Shown: positions 10,899-21,288, counted from the stretch's first letter. The stretch is DNA of 64,000 bases from Brevundimonas vesicularis (GCF_027105095.1 NZ_CP114278.1:2950501-3014500), one strand, 5' to 3'. A program made the numbers and translations. Notes: generated by a model not told the origin, from the sequence alone.

Positions 10899-11750
10899 AT
10901 GCGCTGGCAAGGTGGACGGACAGGCGGCGGCGTCGAGGATCGACGGGGTCTCGGCGGCGGAGCCATCGCCGGCGGCGGTCTGGGCGTCGGTGTTCTGGCC
11001 ATTATCGGCTATCTGGTCTTCGGAATCGATCCTTCGACCACGACTCAACTCGCCAGCCAGTTCGGCGGGGTCGGCGCCGAGCAACAGCAGGGTCAAGTCG
11101 GCACGCCCGAGGATCAGGCCGGTCGCTTCGTCGATGTCATCGGCGCCAATATCAACGATGTCTGGGCGCAGAAGCTGAACGGCTATCAGCCGCCGAAGGT
11201 CGTGATCTACGAACAGGGCACATCGACCGGCTGCGGCTTCGGCCAGTCGGCCATGGGCCCCTTCTACTGCCCGACCGACAAGACCGTCTATCTGGACCTC
11301 GGTTTCTGGCAGGAGATGGAGAACAAGCTCGGGGCCTCGGGCGCCGACTTCGCCCGCGCCTATGTCATCGCCCACGAGTTCGGCCACCACGTCCAGACCC
11401 TGACCGGTACCTCCGATCAGGTTCGCCAGGCCCAGCAGCGCGCCTCCGGTCAGGCTGAAGCCAACCAGTATTCCGTCGCGCTGGAGCTTCAAGCCGACTG
11501 CTACGCCGGCGTTTGGGCCCGGAACGCCTCAGCCGTTTCGAACGGTCAGGTCGCCCTGGATGCTGGCGAGTTCGAGGAGGGTATGAAGACCGCCCAGGCC
11601 ATCGGCGACGACACCTTGCAACGGCGCAGCGGCGGCCGCGTCTCGCCCGAAAGCTTCACCCACGGCTCCTCGGCGCAACGGGTCGAATGGCTGCAACGCG
11701 GCTATCAGTCGGGCGACCCGGCTTCCTGCGACACCTTCAGCGGCGCCTGA
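10899..11750 (+). CDS. ypfJ: Neutral zinc metallopeptidase, YpfJ family
   Basis: A 283-residue inner-membrane-anchored protein. It has a Gly-rich cytoplasmic start, one membrane helix (about residues 25-45) and a periplasmic domain with the zinc motif AHEFGHHVQ near residue 165. A downstream Glu in ELQADCYAGVWA matches the family. The peptidase substrate is unknown. Confidence 0.92.
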   Translation: MRWQGGRTGGGVEDRRGLGGGAIAGGGLGVGVLAIIGYLVFGIDPSTTTQLASQFGGVGAEQQQGQVGTPEDQAGRFVDVIGANINDVWAQKLNGYQPPKVVIYEQGTSTGCGFGQSAMGPFYCPTDKTVYLDLGFWQEMENKLGASGADFARAYVIAHEFGHHVQTLTGTSDQVRQAQQRASGQAEANQYSVALELQADCYAGVWARNASAVSNGQVALDAGEFEEGMKTAQAIGDDTLQRRSGGRVSPESFTHGSSAQRVEWLQRGYQSGDPASCDTFSGA

Positions 11751-11786
11751 TCGCCGCTACGCTTCAAAACGATTGATTGACTGACG

Positions 11787-13420
<1,634 letters not shown>

Positions 13421-13424
<4 letters not shown>

Positions 13425-14209
13425 ATCAAGCCTGCCATCCACGCCCTCAGCGGATTGGAGGGATCGGACAGCAGTTTGATCACCATGCCGACGCAGATCG
13501 TCACCAGAAGCGGCCGGATCAGCTTCGGCCCGAACCGCATGGCGGCGTGCGATCCCAGCCATCCACCTAGCACCTGGCCGACGGCCATGGTCAGGCCGAC
13601 AGCCCACAGCACATGGCCGCCGACGGCGAACACTGCGACGGACACCAGATTGCTGGCAAAGTTCAGCGCCTTGGTATGGGCCGTGGCGCGCGTCAGCCCC
13701 ATCCCCATCAGCGTCACCAGAGCCAGGGCGAAGAACGACCCCGCGCCAGGGCCGAAGAAGCCGTCATAAAACCCGATCCCACCCGCAACGGCGCCGAAGG
13801 CGAAGGGCGTCAGGCGCGCCCGGACATCCTCGTCGCTCGCCTTCGGTCCAACCAGAAAATAGATGGCGATCCCAACCAGCAGCAGCGGCAACAGGAACAT
13901 CAACCAGGTCGTGTCCACGAAACTGACCACCACCGCGCCCAAGGCCGCGCCGACGACCGTGGCGATCAGCGGCCATTTCAGCAGGGCGAAGTCGATCCGC
14001 CCCTTGCGCCAGAAGTTCCAGGTGGCGGACGCCGTGCCGAAACTGCTCTAAATCTTGTTGGTGGCGATGGCCGCTACCGGATTGACGCCGACCGCCAAAA
14101 GCGCGGGCACCGTGATCAGACCGCCACCTCCGGCGATGGCGTCCACGAACCCGGCGGTCACGGCCGCAGCAAACAACAGCAAGAGGATTTCCGGGGCGAA
14201 CTCGATCAT
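13421..14209 (-). pseudogene. TauE/SafE family permease with an in-frame stop
   Basis: A TSUP-family (DUF81) anion exporter gene. Reading from ATG 14209, the first 53 residues match the family (GFVDAIAGGGGLITVPALLA...NPVAAIATNK). Codon 54 is TAG (14050-14048), exactly where the family motif ATNKLQSSFGT has Gln. The same frame then continues uninterrupted to 13421 with normal membrane helices, for 262 codons in all. One C-to-T change (CAG to TAG) explains this. It could be a real nonsense mutation, a sequencing error or suppressed; an internal restart would lack the first helices. Confidence 0.88.
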
Positions 14210-14258
14210 CGCGCGGACCTAGGCCGTTGTTCTGCGCCAATCCAGCCTCAATCCCTGA

Positions 14259-15206
14259 TCAGGCGCCGACCGTGATCTCCATCGGCCGTTCGACGAACAG
14301 GCCGGGGCCGCCCAGGTCCAGCGCAAGCCAGCGGTTCTCGAACGCGGCCATGCCGACCAGGGCCTTGGGGAAGCCCGGCACGGCGACGTCGTCATAGATG
14401 GCGACCGTCGCCTGACGATACAGTTCGTCGCCGATGGTCAGGGTGCGCACGACGACGGTCTCGGCGCGCACCGTGCCGCCCAGGACGATGCTCTGGCCCG
14501 GCGTGCGTTCGCGTCCATCCAGCAGGCCGGCGGCCTCGGCCGTCTCGCGCGTGACGGCCAGCACGGCCGAGGCGCCGGTGTCGATCACCGCATTGACCGT
14601 CGCCCCTTCCAGGGTGATGCCCGCCAGCAGCGCCTTACCGGCCCGTGTCACCGGCACGGGTTTTAGCGACGACGGCGGCGTCCAGCCCTCGCGCGGCAGG
14701 AACCGGACCCGATGCTCCGCCGTGTCCAGCTCCAGCACCAGTTCGCGCAGCACGTCCTGTCCCAGGATCAGCGCCGCGCCCAATCCTTGATCGCCGGCCA
14801 GCGGCCCCAGGCCGAGGATCGCAGCGCGCAATCCGGTCAGCCGCAAGCCGCCGATCGCCACATCCAGCGTCGTCCCGCGTCCGACCTGGGCGTCGCCGCC
14901 GACGCCGTAAGCCACCATCGGGATGTTGAAGACATTGGTCAGGCCCAGCCGCTCGACCAGCGACCGATCGATGACCGAATACTGCGCCCCGGAATCGATC
15001 AGGGCGCGCACCGGCTGTCCGTTCACGGTCACCTCGACCGTCGGGGTCGGCGCGCGCGGCTCGGCATAGGGCAGCCAGCCGCTGGAGCCGTTCGCCGCGA
15101 AGGCGACCGTCGGCCCGCGCCAGACCACATGGTCGCGCAGCCACCAGGCCCCGCCTGCGCCGCCGGCGACCAGCCCCAGCCGGATCAGAAGATCGCGTCG
15201 TCTCAT
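14259..15206 (-). CDS. Tandem retropepsin-like aspartic protease
   Basis: A 315-residue protein with an N-terminal Arg-rich, Tat-like membrane segment (MRRRDLLIRLGL). It has two copies of the aspartic protease signature in one chain: ALIDSGAQYS around Asp71 and AVIDTGASA around Asp209, each followed by its own hydrophobic Gly motif. Retropepsins normally dimerise, so this looks like an internally duplicated, self-sufficient protease. The location is probably periplasmic. Start chosen at the first Met before the membrane segment. Confidence 0.86.
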   Translation of the reverse strand: MRRRDLLIRLGLVAGGAGGAWWLRDHVVWRGPTVAFAANGSSGWLPYAEPRAPTPTVEVTVNGQPVRALIDSGAQYSVIDRSLVERLGLTNVFNIPMVAYGVGGDAQVGRGTTLDVAIGGLRLTGLRAAILGLGPLAGDQGLGAALILGQDVLRELVLELDTAEHRVRFLPREGWTPPSSLKPVPVTRAGKALLAGITLEGATVNAVIDTGASAVLAVTRETAEAAGLLDGRERTPGQSIVLGGTVRAETVVVRTLTIGDELYRQATVAIYDDVAVPGFPKALVGMAAFENRWLALDLGGPGLFVERPMEITVGA

Positions 15207-15427
15207 GCTCCTGACATGGACCGTCGCAGCGATCCGCGCCAGCGGGGCGATGTCGCAACCCTCTTGCAGGACCGATGACATTGCCTCTGAAGCGGCAAAA
15301 ATGTGCGCCTAAAACGCTACTGCAACGTCCCGACGCGGATTGTCGGGCCACAGCTCGCGAAAACCCGACGAAATCATCCAGAAAGCGGGTGACGACGCCG
15401 CCTCGTCTGGCTACGACCATCGGCGTC

Positions 15428-16807
15428 ATGAGCACCTCCAGCGCCCGCTACGTCTCGACCCGAGGCCAATCGCCCGAAACGGATTTCACCGACGCCCTGC
15501 TGCGCGGCATCGCGCCCGACGGCGGCCTCTATATGCCGACCGCCTGGCCCAGCCTGTCGCCCGACAGCTGGACTGGAAAGGCCGACTACAAGTCCATCGC
15601 GCTGCAAGCCATCGCCCCCTTCATCGGCGACGCCCTGCCCGACGGCGCGCTGGACCGCGCGCTGGACCGACTGACCGCCGGTTTCGATCATCCGCTGGTC
15701 ACGCCTCTGGTCGAACTGGAGCCGGGGCTGTTCGTGCTGGAGCTGTTTCACGGCCCGACCGCCGCCTTTAAGGACCTGGCGATGCAGTTGGTCGCCAGCC
15801 TGACGGACGAGGCCCTGGCCGCCTCAGGCGAGCGTCTGACCATTCTGACCGCCACCTCAGGCGACACCGGCGCCGCCGCCGTACGCGCGTTCGCCGGCGC
15901 CAAGTCCGTCGATCTGGTCGTGCTCCACCCGCTGGACCGCGTCTCGCCGGTTCAACGCAAACAGATGACGACGGTCGAGGCGGACAATGTCTTGAACCTG
16001 GCCGTGCGCGGTGATTTCGACGACTGCCAGCGTCTGGTGAAGGGCTTGCTGGCCGACGAGGCCTTGCGCGAACGCGGCCGCCTGTCTTCCGTCAATTCGA
16101 TCAACTGGGCGCGGCTCGCGGGCCAGATTCCCTACTATGTCTCCGCCACGGCCCAGCTGGGCGACGCCGCGACCTTCGTCGTGCCGACCGGCAACTTCGG
16201 CGACGCCTTCGCCGGCATCGCGGCCACGAAGATGGGCCTGCCGTCGAACGGCTTCGTCGCGGCCGTGAACCAGAACGACGCCTTGGCCCGCGCCCTCAAC
16301 GACGGCCTGTATTCACGCCGTCCGGCGGTCGAAAGCGGCAGCGTGTCCATGGATGTGCAGGCGCCGTCCAACTTCGAGCGTCTGGTGTTCGAGGCGACGG
16401 GCCGCAACGCCCAGGCGACCCGCACGGTTTTCGAAACCTTCGCCCGCGACGGCGCCATCGCCTTCGATCCGGACCTTCTCGCCGCCCTACGTGACCAGGT
16501 CTCGGCGGTCTCCATTGACGAGGATGAGACGCGCGCCGAGATCGCCCACGCCTATGAGGCCTGGGCCCGTGTCGTGTGCCCGCACACGGCCGTGGCGCTG
16601 GCCGCCGCGCGTCGGCAAAACCGCTCGAAAGGCCCCGTCGTCGCCCTGTCCACCGCCCATCCGTCCAAGTTCGGCGATTTCGTCTTGAACGTCTTGGGCT
16701 TTGAACCCGAACCCGCAACCGTCATCGCCGCCTTGGGCGATAAGCAGGAACGGATGAAGGTGGTCGATGCCGATCTGGCCGCCATCCTGTCCCTAATCAG
16801 ATTTTAG
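15428..16807 (+). CDS. thrC: Threonine synthase
   Basis: PLP enzyme converting O-phosphohomoserine to threonine. The 459-residue protein contains YVSTRGQSP, the PLP lysine in HGPTAAFKDLAMQ, the phosphate loop TATSGDTGAAA and VPTGNFGD. It lies about 1.1 kb from thrB and faces it. Its stop overlaps that of the convergent lipoprotein gene by four bases. Confidence 0.96.
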   Translation: MSTSSARYVSTRGQSPETDFTDALLRGIAPDGGLYMPTAWPSLSPDSWTGKADYKSIALQAIAPFIGDALPDGALDRALDRLTAGFDHPLVTPLVELEPGLFVLELFHGPTAAFKDLAMQLVASLTDEALAASGERLTILTATSGDTGAAAVRAFAGAKSVDLVVLHPLDRVSPVQRKQMTTVEADNVLNLAVRGDFDDCQRLVKGLLADEALRERGRLSSVNSINWARLAGQIPYYVSATAQLGDAATFVVPTGNFGDAFAGIAATKMGLPSNGFVAAVNQNDALARALNDGLYSRRPAVESGSVSMDVQAPSNFERLVFEATGRNAQATRTVFETFARDGAIAFDPDLLAALRDQVSAVSIDEDETRAEIAHAYEAWARVVCPHTAVALAAARRQNRSKGPVVALSTAHPSKFGDFVLNVLGFEPEPATVIAALGDKQERMKVVDADLAAILSLIRF

Positions 16808-17436
16808 GACGCCGCGACTCTCAGCGTCAGACGCGACAGGCCATAGTTCAGACCGCATTTGACGTCGTACTGGCGCGCCAGCGACAGGATCGGCCGCCAA
16901 TTCCAGCCCGTGAAGTCACCCTTGTCAGCCTTGGCCAACAGGGCCTTTGACGCTTCGTCACGCCCCTGCCAGATCGCGGTGTAAATCAGGCTGAACTCTC
17001 GCCCGCCAAGCACCGTATCTTCTAAAGACCGCCTGGAAGACTGGGCCAAGGTGGAGCCTGCAGAGAACCAGTTGGCGCTGGAGTTGGGCGAAGCGACGCC
17101 GCCGATGGCTCCCAGAGCCAGGCCGACGATCTCAAGACTGCCGCGGGTGGCGTTGCGGTCGATCGATACGGCGGTCAGATAGCGGTCGCAACGCAGGTCA
17201 GACTCCGCGACCAGGGCGTACATCAACTGTTTCTCGCGCGAACCTGACGGCCATTTCAGCCATTCGTCGTCCATCCAGGTTTCGGCGTCGCTCACAGTTT
17301 GGGCGGTGATGGCGTCTAACCCGAGACGATGGCCCGAACCGCCGGCCCCAAGCTCCCCATCCTTTTTAAGCGCCAAGGTCGTGCAACCACTCGTGGCGAA
17401 AATGCAGGCCAACGGAATCAATAGGCGCAAGATCAT
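16804..17436 (-). CDS. Predicted lipoprotein of unknown function
   Basis: A 210-residue protein with a lipoprotein signal (MILRLLIPLACIFATSGC; lipobox TSGC at residue 18). The rest shows no family I recognise: a short Gly-hydrophobic stretch at about residues 100-115 and several Trp residues. Its 3' end overlaps thrC. Confidence 0.75.
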   Translation of the reverse strand: MILRLLIPLACIFATSGCTTLALKKDGELGAGGSGHRLGLDAITAQTVSDAETWMDDEWLKWPSGSREKQLMYALVAESDLRCDRYLTAVSIDRNATRGSLEIVGLALGAIGGVASPNSSANWFSAGSTLAQSSRRSLEDTVLGGREFSLIYTAIWQGRDEASKALLAKADKGDFTGWNWRPILSLARQYDVKCGLNYGLSRLTLRVAAS

Positions 17437-17500
17437 GGCGGTCCCCCTTCACTGAGAGACCGCCACAACAATCACAAGTTGTCAATAACGGCGTTATTCA

Positions 17501-17537
17501 AAAGCAGTAGCAGGCTGGATAGTTCCGCCTGCTACTG
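17501..17537 (-). terminator. Probable terminator of the CsbD-like gene
   Basis: A perfect 11-bp inverted repeat (CAGTAGCAGGC / GCCTGCTACTG) with an 11-base loop lies 19 bp past the minus-strand gene. On the minus strand it is followed by CTTTTG, a short T run, so efficiency is uncertain. Confidence 0.6.
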
Positions 17538-17555
17538 GTTCAGAAGACATTCGCC

Positions 17556-17870
17556 CTAGCGACGACCGCCGCCGGTGAGGGCGCGCAGCAGAAGCAGGCC
17601 GACGCCGGCGACCGACAGGGTCGTGACCAGCGGACGCTTGCGCGCCTCGGCGGCGACGGTGCGGGCCTTGTCGCGGTAGTCGACGGGGACCTTCTCGACC
17701 AGACGATCGACCGAATCCATCGCCTTACCGAAGGTTTCCAGCGAGCGGCCCTTGGCGTCGTTGTAGGCGCCTTCGACCTGCAGCTTCTGGTCGCCGACCA
17801 GCGTGCCGACGCCTTTTTGGAACTTGCCTTGCGCCTGCGAGGCGGCGCCGTTGATGGTTTCGTCAGTCAT
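17556..17870 (-). CDS. CsbD-like stress protein with C-terminal hydrophobic segment
   Basis: A 104-residue protein. The N-terminal half matches CsbD (AASQAQGKFQKGVGTLVGDQKLQVEG...KG), a family of small stress-induced proteins of unknown biochemistry. A C-terminal hydrophobic stretch (VTTLSVAGVGLLLLRAL) suggests membrane attachment as in YqjD/ElaB-type proteins. ATG 17870 begins the conserved domain. Confidence 0.82.
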   Translation of the reverse strand: MTDETINGAASQAQGKFQKGVGTLVGDQKLQVEGAYNDAKGRSLETFGKAMDSVDRLVEKVPVDYRDKARTVAAEARKRPLVTTLSVAGVGLLLLRALTGGGRR

Positions 17871-17963
17871 GATCTTCGTCCTCGGGGAGCGGCGCACGTC
17901 GCCGTTGCACCATCAAAATCCCGGCCAAGCTTTCGGTTCCAGCGACGAAGCCGCGCAGGCGCC

Positions 17964-18917
17964 TCAGGCCGGTTCGGTCGAGCGCCAATGGTCCATCCGA
18001 CGCAGGAAAACCGCCGGATCCTTGGGCGTCACCAGATTGGCGGGATCGTGGAAAATGCGGTCGTGCAGCCGGGTCACAGTGAACCGCAGGGCCGCCGCTT
18101 CGCCCAGACGCGGCAGGGCCTCCCGCTCCGCGCCGTTAAGCGGCCGCACGGATTCATAGCCGCGCTGAAACGCCGCCAGCGCGTCAGGCATGGCCCGCCC
18201 CTCGGCGTCGAAGCCCCAGGCGGACAGGGCGATGGCCAAGTCATAGGCGAAGGCGCCCGTGCAGCCGAAATAGAAGTCGATCACCGCTGACACGGCGCCG
18301 TCCTCGAACAGCACATTGTCGGGGAAATAGTCGGCATGGATCGCCCCGCCCGGCAGATCGTCTGTAAAGGGATCGCCCAGCCGCGCCAGCGTCGACTGGA
18401 CCTGTCTAATCAGCGCGCGATCCGCGTCGGACGCCCGCCCTTCCCCCTCGACGCAGCGATCGGCCAGCCTTCGCCACATGGCCGGCCCGACCGGATTGGC
18501 GCGTTCCAGCTCGAAGTCAGCCGCCGTCAGGTGAAGCCGCGCCAGCACCGCCCCCGCCGCCGCCTGATCGGCCGATGACGGCGTGCGCAGCCAGGCGCCG
18601 GTCTTCCATTCGATCACCGCCGCCGCCCGGCCGTTCAACCGCCTGAGCCACGCTCCAGACCGGTCCTCGATCGGCGTCGGGCAAGGAAAGCCGCGCGCCG
18701 CCAGATGCGCCGTCAGCCCCAGACAGAAGGGCAGCGAGGCCTCGTCCGTCCGCCCCTCGAAAAGGGTCAGCACAAACCGGCCGCGCGTCGTATCCAGGCG
18801 ATAGTTGGTGTTCTCCACCCCCTCGGCGATGGCCGTCAGTTCGACCACCTCGCCGATGTCGTAGCCGGCCAGGAAGGCCTTGGCGTCGGCGATGGAAACG
18901 CGGGTGAAGACGGCCAT
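17964..18917 (-). CDS. thrB: Homoserine kinase (aminoglycoside-phosphotransferase-like type)
   Basis: Phosphorylates homoserine on the way to threonine. The 317-residue protein is the alphaproteobacterial APH-fold type: N-terminal MAVFTRVSIADAKAFLAGYD, the ENTNYRLDT nucleotide motif, the catalytic AIHADYFPDNVLF and VIDFYFG. It begins four bases after hom ends, so the two form one operon under the hom leader. Confidence 0.95.
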   Translation of the reverse strand: MAVFTRVSIADAKAFLAGYDIGEVVELTAIAEGVENTNYRLDTTRGRFVLTLFEGRTDEASLPFCLGLTAHLAARGFPCPTPIEDRSGAWLRRLNGRAAAVIEWKTGAWLRTPSSADQAAAGAVLARLHLTAADFELERANPVGPAMWRRLADRCVEGEGRASDADRALIRQVQSTLARLGDPFTDDLPGGAIHADYFPDNVLFEDGAVSAVIDFYFGCTGAFAYDLAIALSAWGFDAEGRAMPDALAAFQRGYESVRPLNGAEREALPRLGEAAALRFTVTRLHDRIFHDPANLVTPKDPAVFLRRMDHWRSTEPA

Positions 18918-18921
18918 GGGC

Positions 18922-20673
18922 TTAGTTTAGGCCCGCATCGGCGCGCCGTGCACGCACGATCTCGACCAGGTCCGCCATGATGCTCTCGGTCGTAGCCCAA
19001 CGCCCGGCGCCCCGGCCCCGGCAGCGCCAGACGCGGCCGTCGGCGCCATAGACCTTCAACGCATTGCCCTCGCCGCGCAGGGTCGAGAACAGCGGATCGC
19101 CATGGTCGGCGTTCAGCGACACCGACGGGCGGATCACCCCGTCCTTCAAATGGGCGGCGCCGATCTGGCGCACCCCGCCGGCGGCCGAGGTCGCCTCGGT
19201 CAGGTGATCGCGCGGCACGTCGCCGTCGGGCGACCGGCCGAACGCCTCGTGGCACAGCAGCCGCACCTTGGCCGCCGCATCCAGACCTTCCAGATCCGAG
19301 GACGGGTCCTCCTCCGCAAAGCCCGCCGCCCGGGCGTCCGCCAGAGCTTCGTTGAAGGCCGCTCCGTCGCCCAGCCGTTCCAGCATGAAGTTGACCGTGC
19401 CGTTCAGCACCGCCTCGAAGCCGACCACCTCGCCGGCCGCGCGGGCCGCGCGCACCGTCTCGATCATCGGCGATCCGCCGCCGACCGAGGCCGACCAGAA
19501 GATGCGCCGCCCGTTGGCTTTCGCCAGTTCTTGCAGCCCGCCCGGATCGCGACTGACCGCCTGTTTGTTGGCGCTGGCGACATCGCAGCCGACCTCGAGC
19601 GCGGCGCGGATCACCGCATGGCCCGCCTCGCCTTCCGAAAGGGCCTCCAGCACGATGTCGGGCTTCTTGGCCCACAGGTCCGCCGGGTTGGAGGTGAACA
19701 ACGAACCCGGACAGTCGACGTCGCGGGCCTTTTTCGGGTTGCGCACGAGCACGCCCACGACTTCGTAGCGGGGATCATTGAGCAGCTTGCCCAGCACGCC
19801 GCCGCCGACGACGCCGCATCCGGCGACCGCGACCTTCAGCGGCGGCAGGGCGGGCGCCGGGCCGGGCGGCGCCGACTTGTCGCCGATGACCGTGCCGTCG
19901 GCGCGGTCCAGGGCCGCCACCTCGATCTCGACCCCGCGGCTTTCGCCGAGGTCGATGGCGTCATGCTGGACCAGCGCCCCGCCCAGCTTGCGCGCAACGT
20001 CCCACGACGCGCGGCGATAGCGCAGGGCCGGGGCCGTCTTGTCGTTGGGGTCGTGGTCGTAGAGGCCGTCCACATCCTTGACTAGCCGCACCTTCTTCAG
20101 CCCCAGCTCAGCGGCCAGGAAAACCGCCGTCAGATCCGATCCGCCCCGTCCCAGCAGGGCCACCGTGCCGTCCGGCCGCACCGCGCCGAACCCGGGCACA
20201 ACCACCACCTCGTGCCGGTCCAGCGCCTGTTTCAGATGGTCGGGTCGCAGACCGCAGGGGCGCGAATGCTCCGGCTCGCCCTCCGCCACGATGCCCAGTT
20301 CGCGGACCGACAGAGCGCAGGCGTCCAGCCCGATCCGGTCGCAGGCGATGGCGACCAGAGCCGCCGATTTCTCCTCGCCCAAGGCCACATAGCCGGGCAG
20401 CAGGTCGTTGGAATGGGCCAGGCCCAGCGCCCTCGCCTCGCCCAGCAACCGGTCCGTCGCCCCGCCGAAGGCCGAGACCACCGCCACCACCTTCCGCCCC
20501 GCCCGCACATGGCCATAGACGGCCGAGGCGACCAGCGGCGCCTCCGCCGGGCTGCGCAGGATGGACGAGCCGAACTTCAGCACCACGACCTCGGGCCCAA
20601 CCAAGTCAGGTGATGGCTGACTGCTGGGGTCGAGGCTTTCGGATTTTTCTACGACGGCGAGTTGGGCGGACAT
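18922..20673 (-). CDS. Fused aspartate kinase-homoserine dehydrogenase without ACT domains
   Basis: A 583-residue fusion. Residues about 27-265 are an amino acid kinase domain: VVVLKFGSS, VPGFGAVRPDGTVALLGRGGSDLTA and KDVDGLYDHDP match aspartate kinase. Residues about 278-583 are homoserine dehydrogenase: VAVAGCGVVGGGVLGKLL, SANKQAVS, NGTVNFML and the catalytic GLDAAAKVRLL. Neither the linker nor the C-terminus has room for the ACT domains that normally bind threonine, so allosteric control may be lost. A Thr/Ile leader attenuator sits upstream and thrB directly downstream. The kinase motif is KFGSS rather than KFGG(T/S)S, so kinase activity needs testing. Confidence 0.9.
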   Translation of the reverse strand: MSAQLAVVEKSESLDPSSQPSPDLVGPEVVVLKFGSSILRSPAEAPLVASAVYGHVRAGRKVVAVVSAFGGATDRLLGEARALGLAHSNDLLPGYVALGEEKSAALVAIACDRIGLDACALSVRELGIVAEGEPEHSRPCGLRPDHLKQALDRHEVVVVPGFGAVRPDGTVALLGRGGSDLTAVFLAAELGLKKVRLVKDVDGLYDHDPNDKTAPALRYRRASWDVARKLGGALVQHDAIDLGESRGVEIEVAALDRADGTVIGDKSAPPGPAPALPPLKVAVAGCGVVGGGVLGKLLNDPRYEVVGVLVRNPKKARDVDCPGSLFTSNPADLWAKKPDIVLEALSEGEAGHAVIRAALEVGCDVASANKQAVSRDPGGLQELAKANGRRIFWSASVGGGSPMIETVRAARAAGEVVGFEAVLNGTVNFMLERLGDGAAFNEALADARAAGFAEEDPSSDLEGLDAAAKVRLLCHEAFGRSPDGDVPRDHLTEATSAAGGVRQIGAAHLKDGVIRPSVSLNADHGDPLFSTLRGEGNALKVYGADGRVWRCRGRGAGRWATTESIMADLVEIVRARRADAGLN

Positions 20674-20717
20674 CGGGGTTCTCGGTAAAGGTCGGGATGG
20701 GGTGGGGTGAAAAGAAA

Positions 20718-20746
20718 AACCCCGCCTGGCGGACCGGGCGGGGTTC
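20718..20746 (-). terminator. Attenuator terminator of the hom-thrB operon
   Basis: On the minus strand the stem AACCCCGCC / GGCGGGGTT with a 10-11-base loop is followed by TTTTTCTTTT. It lies 45 bp before the hom start and 29 bp after the leader-peptide stop, the geometry of a transcription attenuator rather than an upstream gene's terminator. Confidence 0.88.
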
Positions 20747-20775
20747 GGGTTCTGCGGTTGCCGGGGTTCGGCGCG

Positions 20776-20850
20776 CTAAACTCGTCCCGCCCGTTCGGGC
20801 ATGGCGGTGGTGCCGGTGGTACCGCCGATAATCGTGCCGCCGAGGATCAT
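20776..20850 (-). promoter_or_regulatory. Threonine/isoleucine leader peptide (attenuator) for hom-thrB
   Basis: A 24-codon ORF beginning ATG 20850, or reading from GTG 20916 in the same frame, contains the run T-I-I-G-G-T-T-G-T-T-A, with five Thr and two Ile codons in eleven. Just before its stop, CGGGCGGG (20793-20786) is exactly complementary to CCCGCCCG (20742-20735) in the 5' arm of the terminator. A ribosome stalled on the Thr codons would let this antiterminator form. No strong ribosome binding site is seen before either start, so the exact start is open. Confidence 0.82.
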
Positions 20851-20916
20851 GCCGAAACGCGTCGCGGCGAGGCCGGCGACGGTCGAAACTTCGGCGATGA
20901 GCGAGCGCTGTTGCAC

Positions 20917-21103
20917 AGGGCAGGTCCGGTTGAAATCTGAGCCTAGGGTGATCGGACGACCCCCGACCTGTCAAGTCGGATTGGATGATTTTTTCACGAC
21001 ATGTCGGTTATCGTGTGTTTTCACCCCCATCGAGTCGACTCAAGCCGTCAATGAGGTTGAATTTTTCGCTTGACCGGCGCCGCCCGTATCAGCAACGTAA
21101 AGT
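20917..21103. promoter_or_regulatory. Divergent promoter region between hom and metX
   Basis: There is no gene here. A minus-strand TTGACA (20974-20969) could be the -35 of the hom leader transcript, and a plus-strand CTTGACC (21069-21075) the -35 for metX, about 30 bp before the riboswitch. Between them the palindrome GAGTCGACTC (21032-21041) contains two adjacent GANTC sites, the CcrM methylation target in Caulobacterales. The -10 boxes are not convincing. Confidence 0.4.
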
Positions 21104-21220
21104 CACTCATCAAGACCAGCCGAGGGATTAGGCCCTTTGACGCTGGGGCAACCATCGGGTCTCACAGCTCGAAACGGTGCCAACTCCTGCGGGGTCCTTC
21201 GGGGTCGCGAGAGATGAGTG
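21104..21220 (+). promoter_or_regulatory. SAM-I (S-box) riboswitch upstream of metX-metB
   Basis: The aptamer core is recognisable: P1 CACTCATC (21104-21111) pairs perfectly with GATGAGTG (21213-21220). P2 CCAGC/GCTGG encloses the GAGGGATTAGGCCC motif, and GGGGCAACC follows. P3 closes CATCG/CGGTG, and GGTGCCAACTCC opens P4, which has a TTCG tetraloop. GCGAGAGATGAG matches the conserved GAAAGAUGAG 3' end. Binding of S-adenosylmethionine would turn off downstream methionine genes. The position about 75 bp before metX fits. Confidence 0.92.
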
Positions 21221-21288
21221 GAGCATCGACGAGACGACGCTCCACGCTCTGTCACCGCATCGAGACTTGCTGAGCGAGAACGATGCGG
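21218..21288 (+). promoter_or_regulatory. Expression platform of the SAM riboswitch
   Basis: GTGGAGC (21218-21224) pairs with GCTCCAC (21239-21245) and overlaps the 3' strand of P1 by three bases, so the two are mutually exclusive. CCGCATCG (21255-21262) pairs perfectly with CGATGCGG (21281-21288), which covers the GG of the metX ribosome binding region. There is no T tract, so control of translation initiation is more likely than termination. Inference from pairing only. Confidence 0.6.
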
